DNA of 64,000 nucleotides from NCBI GenBank assembly GCA_019671005.1, contig CM033712.1:71188479-71252478 (forward strand), read 5' to 3'. The notes under the pieces are model-generated. The model searched no databases, was not told where the DNA came from, and was given only the letters and a program-made list of their open reading frames with translations. This DNA is from Hibiscus mutabilis. Lineage: Eukaryota > Streptophyta > Magnoliopsida > Malvales > Malvaceae. This document shows, piece after piece, positions 1-11,502 of this stretch. The number at the start of each line of letters is the position of its first letter. The first letter of the stretch is position 1. The position numbers and the translations under genes are program-made.

Positions 1-509
1 AAGTGGAGGGTGAAGTCACGTTTGTCCCCTTATTTTTCTTCCTCTTTCTCATATTCATCTTCCTACCCAAGTTTGAAGTTCAAGGTGTAATCTTTGTGCG
101 TTTGAGAGAGGATCACGTTTTGACGATTGAGGGAAGTTTGATGAGCAGCAAAGGATCTACACACCAAGGTGAAGATGAGTTAAAATGGTAGAGATTGAGG
201 TTTTGGTGGGATTAGTGTGGATGAAAGGGAATGGGTCTTGAAGGCTTCTTCCTCAGCTTTAATTAGAGGTTAGTACACTACTAACTCCCATAGTTTCCTG
301 GAGATCATGAAATTAAGCTTTGATGCATGTATTGGTGTTTTTGGCTTGGTTATACCTTGAGTGGTTGTTAATGGTAAATCATGGGATTGATGTTGCTATG
401 GCTTAAATTCGGTAGTAATCTACCTAATACTATCACCATAACTTGTAGGAATGATTTAGGGTTTAACTATGGGTGTTAAACAGGGTTTTAGGTGAAACCC
501 GCACCCAAA

Positions 510-905
510 GTTCAAAAATTGGACTCACATACCGATACTGAGACCAGCGTATCAGTACGCCTTAGTATAAAAAGGGAGAGTATTGTGAGGGGCATACCGG
601 TACGCCCTCCCATGTATCGATACCCTTTACTTATTTAGAATTCTAGTAGCTCTTTTGCGTACCGGTACGCTAGGGGCGTATCGGTACTCATTGTTGCATT
701 ACCTGGGTAAGGCTTTCGCATACCGGTACGCGAGGGTAAGGGTACCGGTAGGGTACAGATCGGTACGGGGAAGATAAGTACCGTTATTGAGTATTGATAT
801 AGGGGTTTAGCATATCAGTACAGATTATTGTTCCAGACCTTTCGAGTCTAAATTGAGTATCGGTACTCATAAGGGAGTACCGGTACCTATAGGGCGTACC
901 AATAC
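510..905. repeat. Cluster of RTAYCGRTAY palindromes in the LTR
   Basis: About ten copies of sequences such as CGTACCGGTACGC, GTATCGGTACTC and GTACCGGTACC lie within 400 bp. Most are near-perfect dyads centred on CGG, CCGG or CGATC-like cores. The same degenerate palindrome, CGTAYCGRTACG, is clustered in the LTRs of element A, so it is a shared trait of this LTR lineage. Confidence 0.8.
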
Positions 906-1489
906 CTATATAGGAGTATTAGTACTCGCTGGACATTCTTCCCAAGAGAGTTGAGTTTATGTTCGAGGGTTCTATAATTCGAGGTAAAGGGCCCCGAGGG
1001 TCAGTTAAGGTGTAAAATGAATATTAAAACTGAGAAATAGAGTTTTAAACCCCGTGTATAAAATAAATGGCTAATGACTCGTTATATATATTGGGTAAGC
1101 TATGTGAGGTGGTAACCCATAGGGATCCTAGGTGGATCAATTGATGTTGTGTGTTAATCTGGGCCCTTGCTGTGTGCGGAAGGGGCGTCTATAAGGTTAA
1201 GTCTTATTGAATAATAAGATAAATTAATGAGAACAGCTAATGTGTACTTTCATAACATACTAATAAATAGATAAGTTCAATAAGGTGTTATAATAACTGA
1301 TATAAACCATAAGGTGATGGTAAGGGTGTTAGAGCTGTGTGCGATAAGACCCTTGTGTCGAGGTTGAGTGTTGTGTGGTGGCTAGGGTCCTTGTTGTGTG
1401 CTAATGAAACGCCTAGATAGTCGAGTCATCCCTTGTTGTTGGGATTTGGATACCATAAGTGTATTGCAACACCTTGAAGACTCCCGAAT

Positions 1490-1725
1490 GTAGGATCCCG
1501 ATGCTTTGTGGACGCGGGCCTCATTCGAAGATGCTTGATGAGAGATTCTGAGCATGGATGTAGGATCCCGATGCTATGTGGATGCGGGCCTCATCCCTTT
1601 GAGTATAGGATCCCAATGCTTTGTGGACGCGGACCTTACTCGTAGTGTAGGATCCCGATGCTTTGTGGATGCGGGCCTCACTCAAGTGTAGGATTCCGAT
1701 GTTTGTGGATGTGGACCTCACTTAA
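1490..1725. repeat. Tandem repeat of about five 40-60 bp units
   Basis: Five successive units share the core TGTAGGATCCCGATGCTTTG followed by TGGACGCGGGCCTCA. They start near 1490, 1558, 1604, 1648 and 1684 and have variable tails. The units are imperfect, with the last the most diverged, which suggests an old expansion inside the LTR. Confidence 0.85.
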
Positions 1726-2499
1726 TGCCGTTGGTGTTATCAGTGTGAAGCTATATAAACGTATGAGGTACTTGTATGAGTTGTGTGCGTGATCATGCAT
1801 TCATAATGTTGTGTTTAGGCGGATATGGTAGCGCCATCATTATCTCACCATGATATCATTCATGTTGCATTGCTTTATTTATGATTTGCATGAAGCATGG
1901 TTGAGTGGCGGTGTATCTACCGAGCTTTGTTAGCTCAGCATTCGGAATTGTTATTTCCGTTCGCAGGTTAGTAGGTTTGGCTCGTTCTTAGAGGAGCACC
2001 ATCATGGAAGGATTCCAACGCCTTGTCTCATCAGAGTACAATATTTAGGTCCTTGGGCTATGTATTTGTAGGAACCTATTGTATATTGTAAATCGTATTT
2101 GGATTTTCAAACGATCGAGTCAAAGGTTTATAATGTAATTTTAAAAGGAGCTTCACGGTATATGTTTTCGAATATTTATTATGTTTTATTGGGTTGTAAT
2201 TAAATGGATTGCCATAATGGATTTGTCGATTGGGCTAAACTAGGTCAAAATTGTTTGGTTGGGTTTTAGGCATGAGACCCAAATGTGACATCCGGGTCGT
2301 GGGTGTTACAACAACATTAGAAATCAATTGTAATCTCTCTCTCTCTCTCCATCATAGTGAAAGTTCTCATCAATGCTCGTGGTTTTTCCCTTTTGGGTTT
2401 TCTACGTAAATTATTGGTGTTATTTTTCTTTTATGCGTTTGCGTTTATTTACTCATCTCGTCCTTATTGTCCCAATAGTATAACATTATATTTCAATGA

Positions 2500-2856
2500 A
2501 ATTGAAGAAATGAGGAATCATACAAAATTAAGGGACTAAATTGCAAAAAAGGGAGGAAATTGTTTTCAAAAATATGAATTGAAGCTAAATAGGTATTCTA
2601 GAATAGTTTAAGAGCATGTGGTTCAATTTTGGTCAAAAATAGACTTAAAATGAATGAGGAATTGGAGAAATGAGAAATCATACAAATTAAGGGACTAAAT
2701 TGCAAAAAGGAGGAAAATTGTTTTCAAAAATATGAATTGAAGCTAAATAGGTATTTTACAATTGTTCAAGAGTATGTGGTTCAATTTTGGTCAAAATGGA
2801 CTTAAAATGAAGGAGGAATTGAAGAAATGAGGAAACCATTGACTAAATCGCAAAAC
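2500..2856. repeat. Tandem duplication, period about 160 bp
   Basis: Two long copies (about 2500-2660 and 2660-2820) and a short third start share phrases such as GGGACTAAATTGCAAAAA and TCAAAAATATGAATTGAAGC in the same order, with a few indels. Confidence 0.85.
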
Positions 2857-3079
2857 AGTAAAATTTGATTTTTCGAGTTGGAAAATAGAACTTGACTCAA
2901 ACTCAAAATTTATACAATTTATTCGAGTCAAATAGAATAACTCAGAATAAAAATCAATTTTTTTTGTATCGAGTTTTGCTTAACCTCAATCACGACCGCA
3001 CTTAAATCGGATGTTAAGATATTTGAGCATTTGACTTTGGTGAATTCAATATTTATGGGAAAGAACTTTTATATATACA

Positions 3080-3785
3080 CACACAAGTGTTGTAGCCTAG
3101 CTAAAACCAAAAATTGCACATTTATTGGAGCTTAATTTTGTATGATAATGAAATTGAACGTTGAAAAGTTGATAAACATATGCAAATTGCATTTGCCCTT
3201 TATCCAAGTTGTTCTAACATAAATTTGACATATTATTATCTGGTATATAGGTTGTGATTAAATTAAAGGTTCTTAGTTTATATTTTATTTTAATTTTAAT
3301 TTAATTATGTGCAAATTGTGTTTATATCCTTCTTCCTAATAAAGTTGTTACTTTTGTATTTTAAAAATGTCATACTTAAATTGTCACTTTAGAAATCTCA
3401 ACAACTTTTATAAGATAGGTTTATTTTTTTTTATCTTTTTTTAGTTTCGAATATAAACAAAAATTAACTTTTTAAGGGTAAATTTATCATGTAAATTATT
3501 TTACATCACACATCTTACATAAACTTTTTTTCTTAAAATTCCATAAAAAATTAACATGTGACAAAAATATTGGGACGGAGAGATTAGTTTGTTATTTCGT
3601 TTATATAATATAATGATCAATTCTTATCGTTGTTATATAAATGTATTAATTGTAATTTTAGTTGTATATTATATAATTGATTCTAGTGTATTATACGGAA
3701 GTATTGATTGCAATCGTAACCAAAAAAATGGTTTAAATCCCTTTCATGGTACTCAAAAAGAGTTCATTTTTAAAAGTATATAAAC
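3080..3785. repeat. Dispersed repeat, copy 1
   Basis: This segment includes AAATTGCACATTTAT, GCAAATTGCATTTGCC and TTTGACATATTATTATCTGG, then a second block around 3600-3780. It matches 7283-7815 over both blocks and 5838-6060 over the first. All three copies have the same orientation and are AT-rich. No terminal repeats or target duplications could be assigned. Confidence 0.7.
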
Positions 3786-4113
3786 ATATATATTTCAAAT
3801 AAAAAATAGATAGAACTTTTAGTTTTTTATATTACAAACTTTAGTTAGATTGAGTTTGGATCAAACATAGAAAGAGATTAAGGGCCAATTAAATAATTAA
3901 ATATTAAAAATAAAACTTATTTATCTAATATTTGAACTATAAAATATATAATATAAAAATGTTTATTTTATTTTATTTTTAAAATTATATCTCAAAGGAA
4001 TTATCTCTTTCTTATTAAAAATCAAATATTCAAACTATTATATTTAACTTTATCCAAAATAGTATAAGATATTATATCTATAACATTAAATTCAAAATAC
4101 ATAATTTCCAAAA

Positions 4114-4724
4114 GACATAATGCCAAAAAATGCTCATAATGTTTGATTGAATTGTCACTTTGTCCCTTATTTTCTTTTTTGAAGCAATTAGCCTTCAACG
4201 TTTTTTGGGGGTCAAAATAGCCCATCTGTGAATGAAAACTATTAGTCAACTAACGATAAACAACTTGAAATGACTTGGTAGAATGACACGGCAGAAGGAA
4301 AATATTTTATATTTTATACAATTTTTTAAAATTATTTTTGGCTGATGTGTCATTTTGTAAAATCAACATATTTGCTTATACGACACTACTGTCGCGGCAT
4401 GCACTTGTAGGTTTGACACATTATTTCAAGAGATTTACCATTGGTTGACCAACATTTTTCATCTGCATAAGGATTATTTTGACCCAAAATGAAACATTAA
4501 GGATAAATAACTTAAAAAAGAATAAATGTCAAAATGGCATGCACTACCATGTAAGTTTGTCACATCATTTCAAGTCATTTACCATTGGTTGACTAACACT
4601 TTTCATCCGCAGATGGGCTATTTTGTCCCAAAATGAAATGTTAATAGATAAATTGCTTCAAAAAAGAATAGATACCAAAATAAAAATTCAATCAAATGTT
4701 AGGGGCATTTTTTGGCATTATGCC
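4114..4724. mobile_element. Short foldback Mutator-like element, 9-bp TSD
   Basis: The ends are long inverted repeats: GACATAATGCCAAAAAATGC on the left and GCATTTTTTGGCATTATGCC on the right. The pairing continues inward through sequence around GTTTGATTGAAT and its complement. Flanks TTTCCAAAA (4105-4113) and TTTTCAAAA (4725-4733) match at 8 of 9 bases, the size typical of Mutator-like elements. The interior holds a tandem duplication of about 150 bp (about 4396-4545 and 4541-4690), recognisable by GGCATGCACT and CATTTACCATTGGTTGAC. It has no coding capacity and is 611 bp long. Confidence 0.8.
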
Positions 4725-5837
4725 TTTTCAAAAATCAATATTTATTTTTATCAAACTTAATTATATCTATCACTTAACTTTTACCGATATACTAAGGATA
4801 ATTATTCCATACACTAGCGGTATAAACTAAAAGTTATTATAAGCACTTTAATTTTAGGGTTTAGATATTTAATTTAGGGTGTAGGATTTATGGTTTTAGG
4901 TTTGGGTGTTTAAAATTTAGAGTTTGATTAGAATTTGGAGTTTAGGGTTAAAATTTAAAGTTTATAATTAAAACCTAAATCACTCCAAACTTACACCTAA
5001 CCCCTAAACCTTTAATTCTAACCGTTGCCGCTAAATTGTTAACACCTAATAACCATGCACCCTAAATTGAAACCCTAAATTTTAAAGTTAAAAAACTTAT
5101 AAAAACTTTTAATTTTTATTGCGAGTGTATTGAAATATAAATCCATATACCAAACAGTGTTATAATATCAATTCAGTATTTATAAAATTTAATACTAAAA
5201 ATTCATTATTCCAGCACTCGGTTTTAATTTGATTAATTCTTTATTATTTCAGTACTTGGTTTATTTGATTAATTTTTTATTATTTAATTTTATTTAAAAT
5301 TAAAATTAAAATATTTTCATTCGTTCGATTGAACTTATTTACATGAAAAAATGGAGTTAATTGTTGTGTTTGATTTCAATTATGCTCAAACTAAAACCTA
5401 AATTAAAATTTACCTAAAAATAAAATATTTATTAAAAATCTAAAAATTCTTGAGATGTGATCCACTTAAATTGAATGTTAAGACTTTTTTTAACATTCAA
5501 CGTGTACAATGCTTATATTACTCAGACCTCTTTCTACCCATTTAACACCTCTAATGAATCCTTAAACATACTCAATCTAAAATCATTATTGTATATAATA
5601 TGGTGATATATTTAATAGTTATGATGTTATTGGATCCAGTGAATCATGTAAAAATAGTTCCATTGGATGAAAAATAATAACATTTTTAATCAATTAACAA
5701 TGCTCAATTTAAGATTTCACTTAATAAAAAAAAAAATAATATTAAAGTTTAGGGACTAAATTGTAAAACCAGTAAAAGTAGTAGGGTATTGCCTAAAATT
5801 AATCTAACCCATATAAAATTCAATATTGATTATCCTA

Positions 5838-6060
5838 CATAATTGTTATTCCTAAAACCATTAAATTGCATTTTATGGGATCTTAATCTTATAAGATAAA
5901 GAAAATTTAAATGTTTTAAAACCTTTTAAAACATCTTTTAACCAACCTTTGCCTTTATCCAACTTGTTCAAACCTAAATTTGGACATACCATTATATGGT
6001 CTTTAAAAAGAATTAAATTAAACGTTTTTAGTTTTCCTATTTTATTTTAGAGTTAATCGT
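5838..6060. repeat. Dispersed repeat, copy 2 (diverged)
   Basis: It matches the first block of the copies at 3080 and 7283, recognisable by TTATGGGATCTTAATCTTAT, CCTTTATCCAACTTGTTC and ACATACCATTATATGGT. It has more indels than the other two and lacks the second block. Confidence 0.65.
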
Positions 6061-7282
6061 TACAACTATTTATCAAAGAATAATGAATCCTTTAAAAATA
6101 CCAAATCTAACATTGTCTTGTATATTATATCAACATTAATTTTAATTTTTGACTCAAAAAATGTCACAGATATTAAGATATTTGAGTACTTGACTTTGGT
6201 CAAAACAATCATTGTTTTGGTGCAACTTTATATATATAGGGATTTAGATCCAAACACCATGTAAAATTTGTTTAGTTTTACATTAAAACCATGCACCATT
6301 GGAAGATTTAAATGGATGGATGAGAAATAAAGTAGGATATTAAGAAGATTATCACTAAAAAAAACAGGACAATCTATCCATCTATTTACCACAAGTAATA
6401 TATTATCTAAAACTAGTTGAGATTAATTCAAAATCTTTATGAAATAAATAATATATATAAATAATATTAATATATAAAATATAAAAATAATATATTATTT
6501 TTATATTTTTATATATAAAGGTAAATGGATGGATATATTAACAATCGATAATGTGATATTTATCACTTTAAAATAAATAAATAAACTTATTCATTTTTGC
6601 CATAAAACCCCCAAAATATTCATAAAAATAATAATTTTACATTATTAATAATATAAAAATATAAATATAAACTATCAACCTCAAACCACTTACACTCAAA
6701 ATTCAATTAGTTTTACTCTAAACCTTAGAATTTAGGGTTTAATAGATTTAATGAGATTAACTATTATTTTTTTTTTAATGAATTAGTTTTTAAAAATAAT
6801 ATATTTTATATAGGAAATAATATCATCCCTAAATATTTTATTAAATTATATAAATATATCCATTTGGTTCAAACAAAATTTTATAATATTTTTAATCATT
6901 GGATAAATAATATAAATATTGATTTTTTAGAAAAAATGTGAAATATTATCATAAAAAATAATATATTTAAAAAATAAATAATTTATTGTCTTCATCCAAA
7001 CCTCAAAAAAAGTTAAAAATAATTGAGTTTGATGTTTGGGGTCCTTGGACTTTGTATATTTAGGGTTTTATATATTATTTATAATATAAATATATAGTTT
7101 TTTTACACTAATATATTGGGCTTTTGGGTGAAATAATATATAAAAATAATACACTTTTTTTTCCCAAGTGATAATGATCATATCCTACAAATAATATATC
7201 CATCCATTTTTATATTAATATTATTTATTTAAAAAATTAATTTTAATTAATGTAACTAGATCGCCATCATATATATATATAT

Positions 7283-7815
7283 ATAAGTGTTATTGTTATT
7301 CCTATCTAAAACCATAAATTGCACATTTATGGGATCTTAATCTCGCATGATAAAGAAATTGAAATGTTGAAAATTTGATAAACATGTGCAAATTGCATTT
7401 GCTTTTATCCAACTTGCTCAAACCTAAATTTGACATACTATTATATGGTATATGGGTTGCGATTAAATTAAAAGTTTTTGGTCTATATTTTATTTTAATT
7501 TAAGTATGACCAATTATTATATAAATGTGTTAATTTTAATTTTGTTTGTACATTATAGATTTTTTTGACAAATCTTGAATCTAATCTTAATCATACCTAG
7601 GGGAGAGTAGAGGGCCTACTTTAGGAAAATGAAAAGATAATGCTCTTTATTTTAATTTAAGAATGATCAATTATTATATAAATGTATTAATTCTAATTCT
7701 TTTTGTACATTATTTCAATTGTAATTATACGAAAATATTGATTATAATTTTAATCAAGAAATGATTTGATTTCTTTTCGTGATACTAAAAAGAACTCATT
7801 TTTAAACTAAAAACA
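7283..7815. repeat. Dispersed repeat, copy 3
   Basis: It matches 3080-3780 in both blocks, including ATTGCACATTTATGGGATC, GCAAATTGCATTTGC, and the later block with TATTATATAAATGTATTAAT and GATACTAAAAAGAACTCATT. An internal partial duplication near 7500 and 7665 repeats the TGACCAATTATTATATAAAT phrase. Confidence 0.7.
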
Positions 7816-8586
7816 AAAAACTAGATTTTATTGAATCAAAGGATGAAAATAATGTACATCATAAATATTGCAACCTATTAAAAAGAAATTTAGGACTAAA
7901 TCTACCAAAATTTCATAAAGACGCATTGAAAAACCAATATCTACCTTTAAAACTGACCATCATCTGTACAAACTCAACAATCCTCAATTAAACTAAATTT
8001 AATCTACAAATTAAAATTTTTTATTTGAATGTGATTTGTATAAAATGATAAAATTTACACAATTTTATACTAATTAAATTTATAATTTAATGTCTTAAAA
8101 TCTCCGGTGCTTATCTTCCTTCAACTTGATATTGGTCTTGAGTTTCAAGTCAAAAAAAAATTAATGAAAAATAAATTATATTTTTGCAACATTTATAATT
8201 CTAGTGGTCAACTTGTTTTTCTTAGTACCATTATTATTCAAAATCGTACTTTTATTAATAATTTAGTTAAATTTTATTAAAATAGTTATATTTTTTAAAT
8301 TTAAAACATATTTTCTTTTTATAAAATACAATATTTTCATCAAATCCAATATAGACAATTCATTATTTATATTATATAATAAATTAGTGAAATGTTAAAA
8401 ATGCAATTTATTTTTAATAATCTTAAAATGCATTTTATTGAATGATTATTATTTAAAATAATAATAAGTAATGTTTTATTTTTAGTAGACTTTCTATTTT
8501 TTAATTTTATTTTTAAATGTTTTTGTTGGATAGTTTTATGGGGACGTCAAGTAATTTAGGTTTAAACGTGTACAACATTAAGTTAG

Positions 8587-8646
8587 TCTGACTCAAATGA
8601 GTCAGAACCAATTAACGACGTCGTTCGCTGTAAAACGTCTATAAAA
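8587..8646 (+). promoter_or_regulatory. EXO70 core promoter with two palindromes and TATA box
   Basis: A perfect inverted repeat TCTGACTC-AAAT-GAGTCAGA spans 8587-8606. A perfect 12-bp palindrome AACGACGTCGTT spans 8614-8625 and contains the GACGTC core known from plant bZIP C-box sites. A TATA box (TATAAAA) lies at 8640-8646, 77 bp before the EXO70 ATG. The spacing fits a normal plant core promoter. Binding by bZIP proteins is inferred from the motifs only. Confidence 0.6.
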
Positions 8647-8722
8647 TCCCACCCAAACAAAGGAAGCTTAGGCTCAAATTTCCAACTTCTTATATTTAAA
8701 AAAAAAACTTACCTCCGTAAGG

Positions 8723-10638
8723 ATGCCGCGGAAAGGAATGAGGAGCCTTTGCTTCAGCCCTGAAACGCCGTCGTTTAGGCGGTCGGTGTCACCACCTTCA
8801 ACAGCCTCGCTATCCATTAATCACAGCCGTGGATTCTCCGAATTGACGGTCGAGCAAACCATCGCCGCCGCCGCCGCCCTCTTCGCGAAATGGGATATTG
8901 AGAGGCCGTCGTACGCTAGAGTGACTTCTCTATTCTACGAAAGCAAAGGAGAGGCCGTGAATTTTATAAGATCCGTCAACGACCTGCACAAAATCATGCA
9001 TTTTCTTCCTAACGATCAAGGTTCCGGTTCTGAAAAGCTCTCTCAAGCTCAACGTTTGTTGCAAATCGCAATGAAGAGGCTTCAAAAAGAGTTTTATCAG
9101 ATTTTATCGATGAACCGGGCTTATTTGGATCCGAATCGGTTTCCACTCGATCATCACGGACCTCCACTCAATCCAGCTTCTCGGATTATGATTACGACGC
9201 TTCACCGGACAGTGGCATCGACGCCGTCGGGGATTCCATCTCTGAAGTAAAAGAAGTTTCATTCATGGTGATGTCCGATCTGAAATTGATAGCGGATTGC
9301 ATGATATCTTGTGGTTACGCTAAAGAATGTGTACAAATTTATAATTCTATTCGAAAATCGATTATCGATGAAGGTATTTATAAGCTCGGGATCGAAAAAC
9401 TAAGATCGTCTCAGATCAATAAAATGGAATGGGATGTACTGAATTTGAAAATCAAGGACTGGCTAGAAGCCATGAAGATTTCCATGAGGACACTTTTCAC
9501 GGGAGAAAGAATCCTCTGCGATTTCGTCTTTTCCTCGTCGGATTCCATTAGAGAATCTTGCTTTTCGGAGATTACGAAAGAAGGCGCAGTCACTCTGTTT
9601 GGATTCCCCGAAATCGTCGCCAAGGCGAAAAAATCGCCGCCGGGGAAAATCTTTCGTCTCCTCTCTATGTACGCGGCTATTTCAGATAACTGGCAAGAGA
9701 TTGAAACGATCTTTTCCTTTGAATCAACTTCAGCCGTTCGATCACAAGCTCTCAACTCGCTGACTCGACTCAGCGATGCAGTGAGGTCGTTGTTATCTGA
9801 TTTTGAGTCCACAATCCAAAAATATTCGTCCAAATCAATGGTTCCAGGCGGCGGTCTTCATCCTCTGACGGTCTACTCGATGAAATACCTCACTTTCCTC
9901 GCCGATTACAGCAACATCCTCACCGACATCATCTCCAACTGGCCAACGCCGGCAAAATCATCTCCTCCGAAATCTTACTTATACAGTCCGGTTTCAACCG
10001 GATCTCCGGCTTCTGCCGTCTCCGCCCGCATATCGAGGCTGATTCTCGTCCTACTCTGTAAACTCGATAGCAAAACCAAGCATTGCAAAGACGTCGCTCT
10101 ATCAAACCTATTTTTAGCCAACAATCTCCAACATGTAATCTGCACAGTCCATAAATCAAACCTCCAATACTTACTCGGCAACGAATGGATCGCGAATCAC
10201 CAAGCTAAGGTGAACCAGTTCGCAGAGAACTACGAGCGGTTAGCGCTCGGTAACGTCTTCGCCTCCTTGCCGAAGAATCCAACGGCGCCGATGACAACGG
10301 CAGAAGCCAAAGAGTGTTTCAGGAAATTCAATGTAAGCTTCGAAGCAGCATATTGGAAGCAGATTTCATGCGTCGTGCCCGACTCGAGGCTCCGAGGCCA
10401 GATCAAAGCATCCATTGGAAGGAAACTTGTCGCCGTTTATCGGAAATTTTTTGATTGCCATATATCGAAAATCGGAGATGAAAAGAGCGTCACATTGTTC
10501 ATCAGATTTTTCCCTGAAGATGTCGGGAATTACTTGTCAGATTTGTTCATAAGGACGGTTGGTTCAGGCAGTTCATCGTCGTCGTCTTCTTCTTCAAAAT
10601 CTCATCGGCGACATTTGCAGTCACCTTCGAAAGCTTAG
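8723..10638 (+). CDS. EXO70: EXO70 exocyst subunit, H-clade type, with a 1-base frameshift
   Basis: EXO70 is the exocyst subunit that binds plasma-membrane phospholipids and tethers secretory vesicles. The gene is intronless, as is usual for the plant H clade, and would encode about 638 residues, a normal family length. Recognisable are an N-terminal MRSLCFSPETPSF-type start, the helical-rod body, the LTFLADYSN segment, the NLFLANNLQHVICTV and YERLALG blocks, and the C-terminal FFPEDVGNYLSDLF block, then a serine run. The ATG at 8723 is 77 bp after a TATA box. The frame breaks near 9139-9141, in CGGTTTCC. Upstream codons are in one frame and the acidic SDYDYDASPDSG linker with everything after it is in the next, which is explained by loss of one base. 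The rest is undamaged, so a sequencing error or a very recent lesion is likely. Read literally, the product stops at 9250 after 175 residues. Confidence 0.9.
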
Positions 10639-11318
10639 AGGTTTTATATTAATTTTATGGCGCGATTTTTTCTCTAATCGTACAAAAAAGAAGGCGATGA
10701 TTGTATTTAATTGTAGTTATATAACGGTTTTTTAAAATTATATTTGCAGAATAGTCCTTCAACATCTGTGTTATTCTATATAAAACACAGATTTGATCAT
10801 CCATTTCTCTTATTGCTGGTTTGTTGAAAGAGAAATCATTTTATGTACAATTTGAGTACATAATTTCTTATATAAAATCAACTTATTTGTCATCATGAAT
10901 TTTTGGCTTACTGTTCATTTTAACCTAAATTTTAGATTTTGAATTTAAGGTGTAGAATTTGAAAATTTAGGGTTAAAAATCACTTTTTTTAATGTGTACA
11001 TATGATTTAGAAAACCAATCATACTTTAAGGATATCCGATTAAATTAATATGTTGTATCTACGTTATCGATATTATAGATATATCATATATCCACATTTA
11101 CAATTTAATTATCCGCTTATTTTTTATGTAACTAATAATATCTAATTTATTGAACTCACTAATTTAGATCAATATTATAAAAGAGTAATCCTATCAACTT
11201 AATTTATTTTATTCAAAACATTAAAACGAACTACTAAGATGATAAAAAGATTTAATCAATATATTATAAATATTTTGATAACTAAATTAAAATTAGAGTC
11301 CTTAAGTATTAAAAAAAT
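10639..11318. other. EXO70 3' flank, AT-rich
   Basis: It presumably contains the 3' UTR and polyadenylation region of EXO70, since the first 200 bp after the stop are T- and A-rich, but no exact signal can be assigned. No gene or element is seen up to the hAT-like element at 11319. Confidence 0.5.
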
Positions 11319-11502
11319 TAGGGATAACAAAATTACCCAACCCGGCGTACCTCGATTCGACCCTGTCAGATTTTTTTTCTTGAATTTTGGGGATCGAGCG
11401 GGTATTAAAAAGCATAGAGTCGGAACGGGGCGGGTTCAGGTATGAGATGAAAATTCCCCTCCCCGCCCCGGTATATTTTAAATTATATATATATATTTCT
11501 TA
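11319..11502. mobile_element. Left part of a hAT-like element split by element A
   Basis: It begins TAGGGATAACAA and runs into GC-rich sequence (about GGGGATCGAGCGGGT and CCCCGCCCCGGTATA), and stops at the TSD of the Tekay insertion. Its continuation is at 39359-39797. A second, uninterrupted copy at 53984-54561 shows the same order of blocks and confirms that the two parts were once one element. The flank AAAAAAAT (11311-11318) matches TAAAAAAT (39798-39805) at 7 of 8 positions, a hAT-sized target duplication. Confidence 0.75.

Larger units (their letters stand above)
1..2310 (+). mobile_element. Truncated LTR of a Tekay/Del-like Ty3 retrotransposon
   Basis: The right end reads GGGTGTTACA at 2301-2310. 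This is the reverse complement of the TGTAACACC start of the Tekay/Del element A LTR at 11503, so this LTR lies in the opposite orientation to A as read on the + strand. Like A's LTR it carries a cluster of CGTAYCGRTACG-type palindromes (about 510-905), and it has its own block of tandem repeats at 1490-1725. The left end is outside the window and no coding part is present. A short open frame at 3-191 resembles no known protein and is treated as LTR sequence. A solo LTR or one end of a larger element is equally possible. Confidence 0.75.
2311..4113. other. AT-rich intergenic sequence
   Basis: No gene is supported here. It holds a short CT-microsatellite (about 2332-2350), a tandem repeat at 2500-2856 and the first copy of a dispersed repeat at about 3080-3780 (listed separately). 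Short open frames, such as that at 2357-2539, have no recognisable motifs and sit in low-complexity sequence. Confidence 0.7.
4734..8586. other. AT-rich intergenic sequence upstream of EXO70
   Basis: No gene is supported. It contains TTTAGGG/CCCTAAA-rich stretches around 4850-5100, which are irregular and not a telomere array. It also holds dispersed repeat copies 2 (5838-6060) and 3 (7283-7815). Between about 6308 and 7215 the two ends share AAATGGATGGAT and GTAGGATAT motifs in inverted orientation, which suggests a decayed foldback element, but no target duplication is visible. Confidence 0.6.

Noticed and set aside
3..191. 62-residue open frame with a hydrophobic start as a secreted peptide
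   Set aside because: It lies in a transposon LTR and the hydrophobic run comes from T-rich DNA.
4850..5100. TTTAGGG-like stretches as an interstitial telomere
   Set aside because: Units are irregular (TTTAGGGTTTAGAT, TTTAGGGTGTAGG) with no continuous array. A similar CCCTAAA-rich stretch at 42860-43780 is the interior of a foldback element.
6308..7215. Second foldback element upstream of EXO70
   Set aside because: Only short inverted matches (AAATGGATGGAT) in AT-rich DNA and no target duplication.
9411..9833. 140-residue antisense open frame in EXO70
   Set aside because: It is a shadow of the EXO70 frame with no promoter or domain.
8723..10638. Two separate genes at 8723-9250 and 9265-10638
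   Set aside because: The acidic linker SDYDYDASPDSG is readable in the second frame upstream of 9265, so this is one EXO70 gene with a one-base shift.
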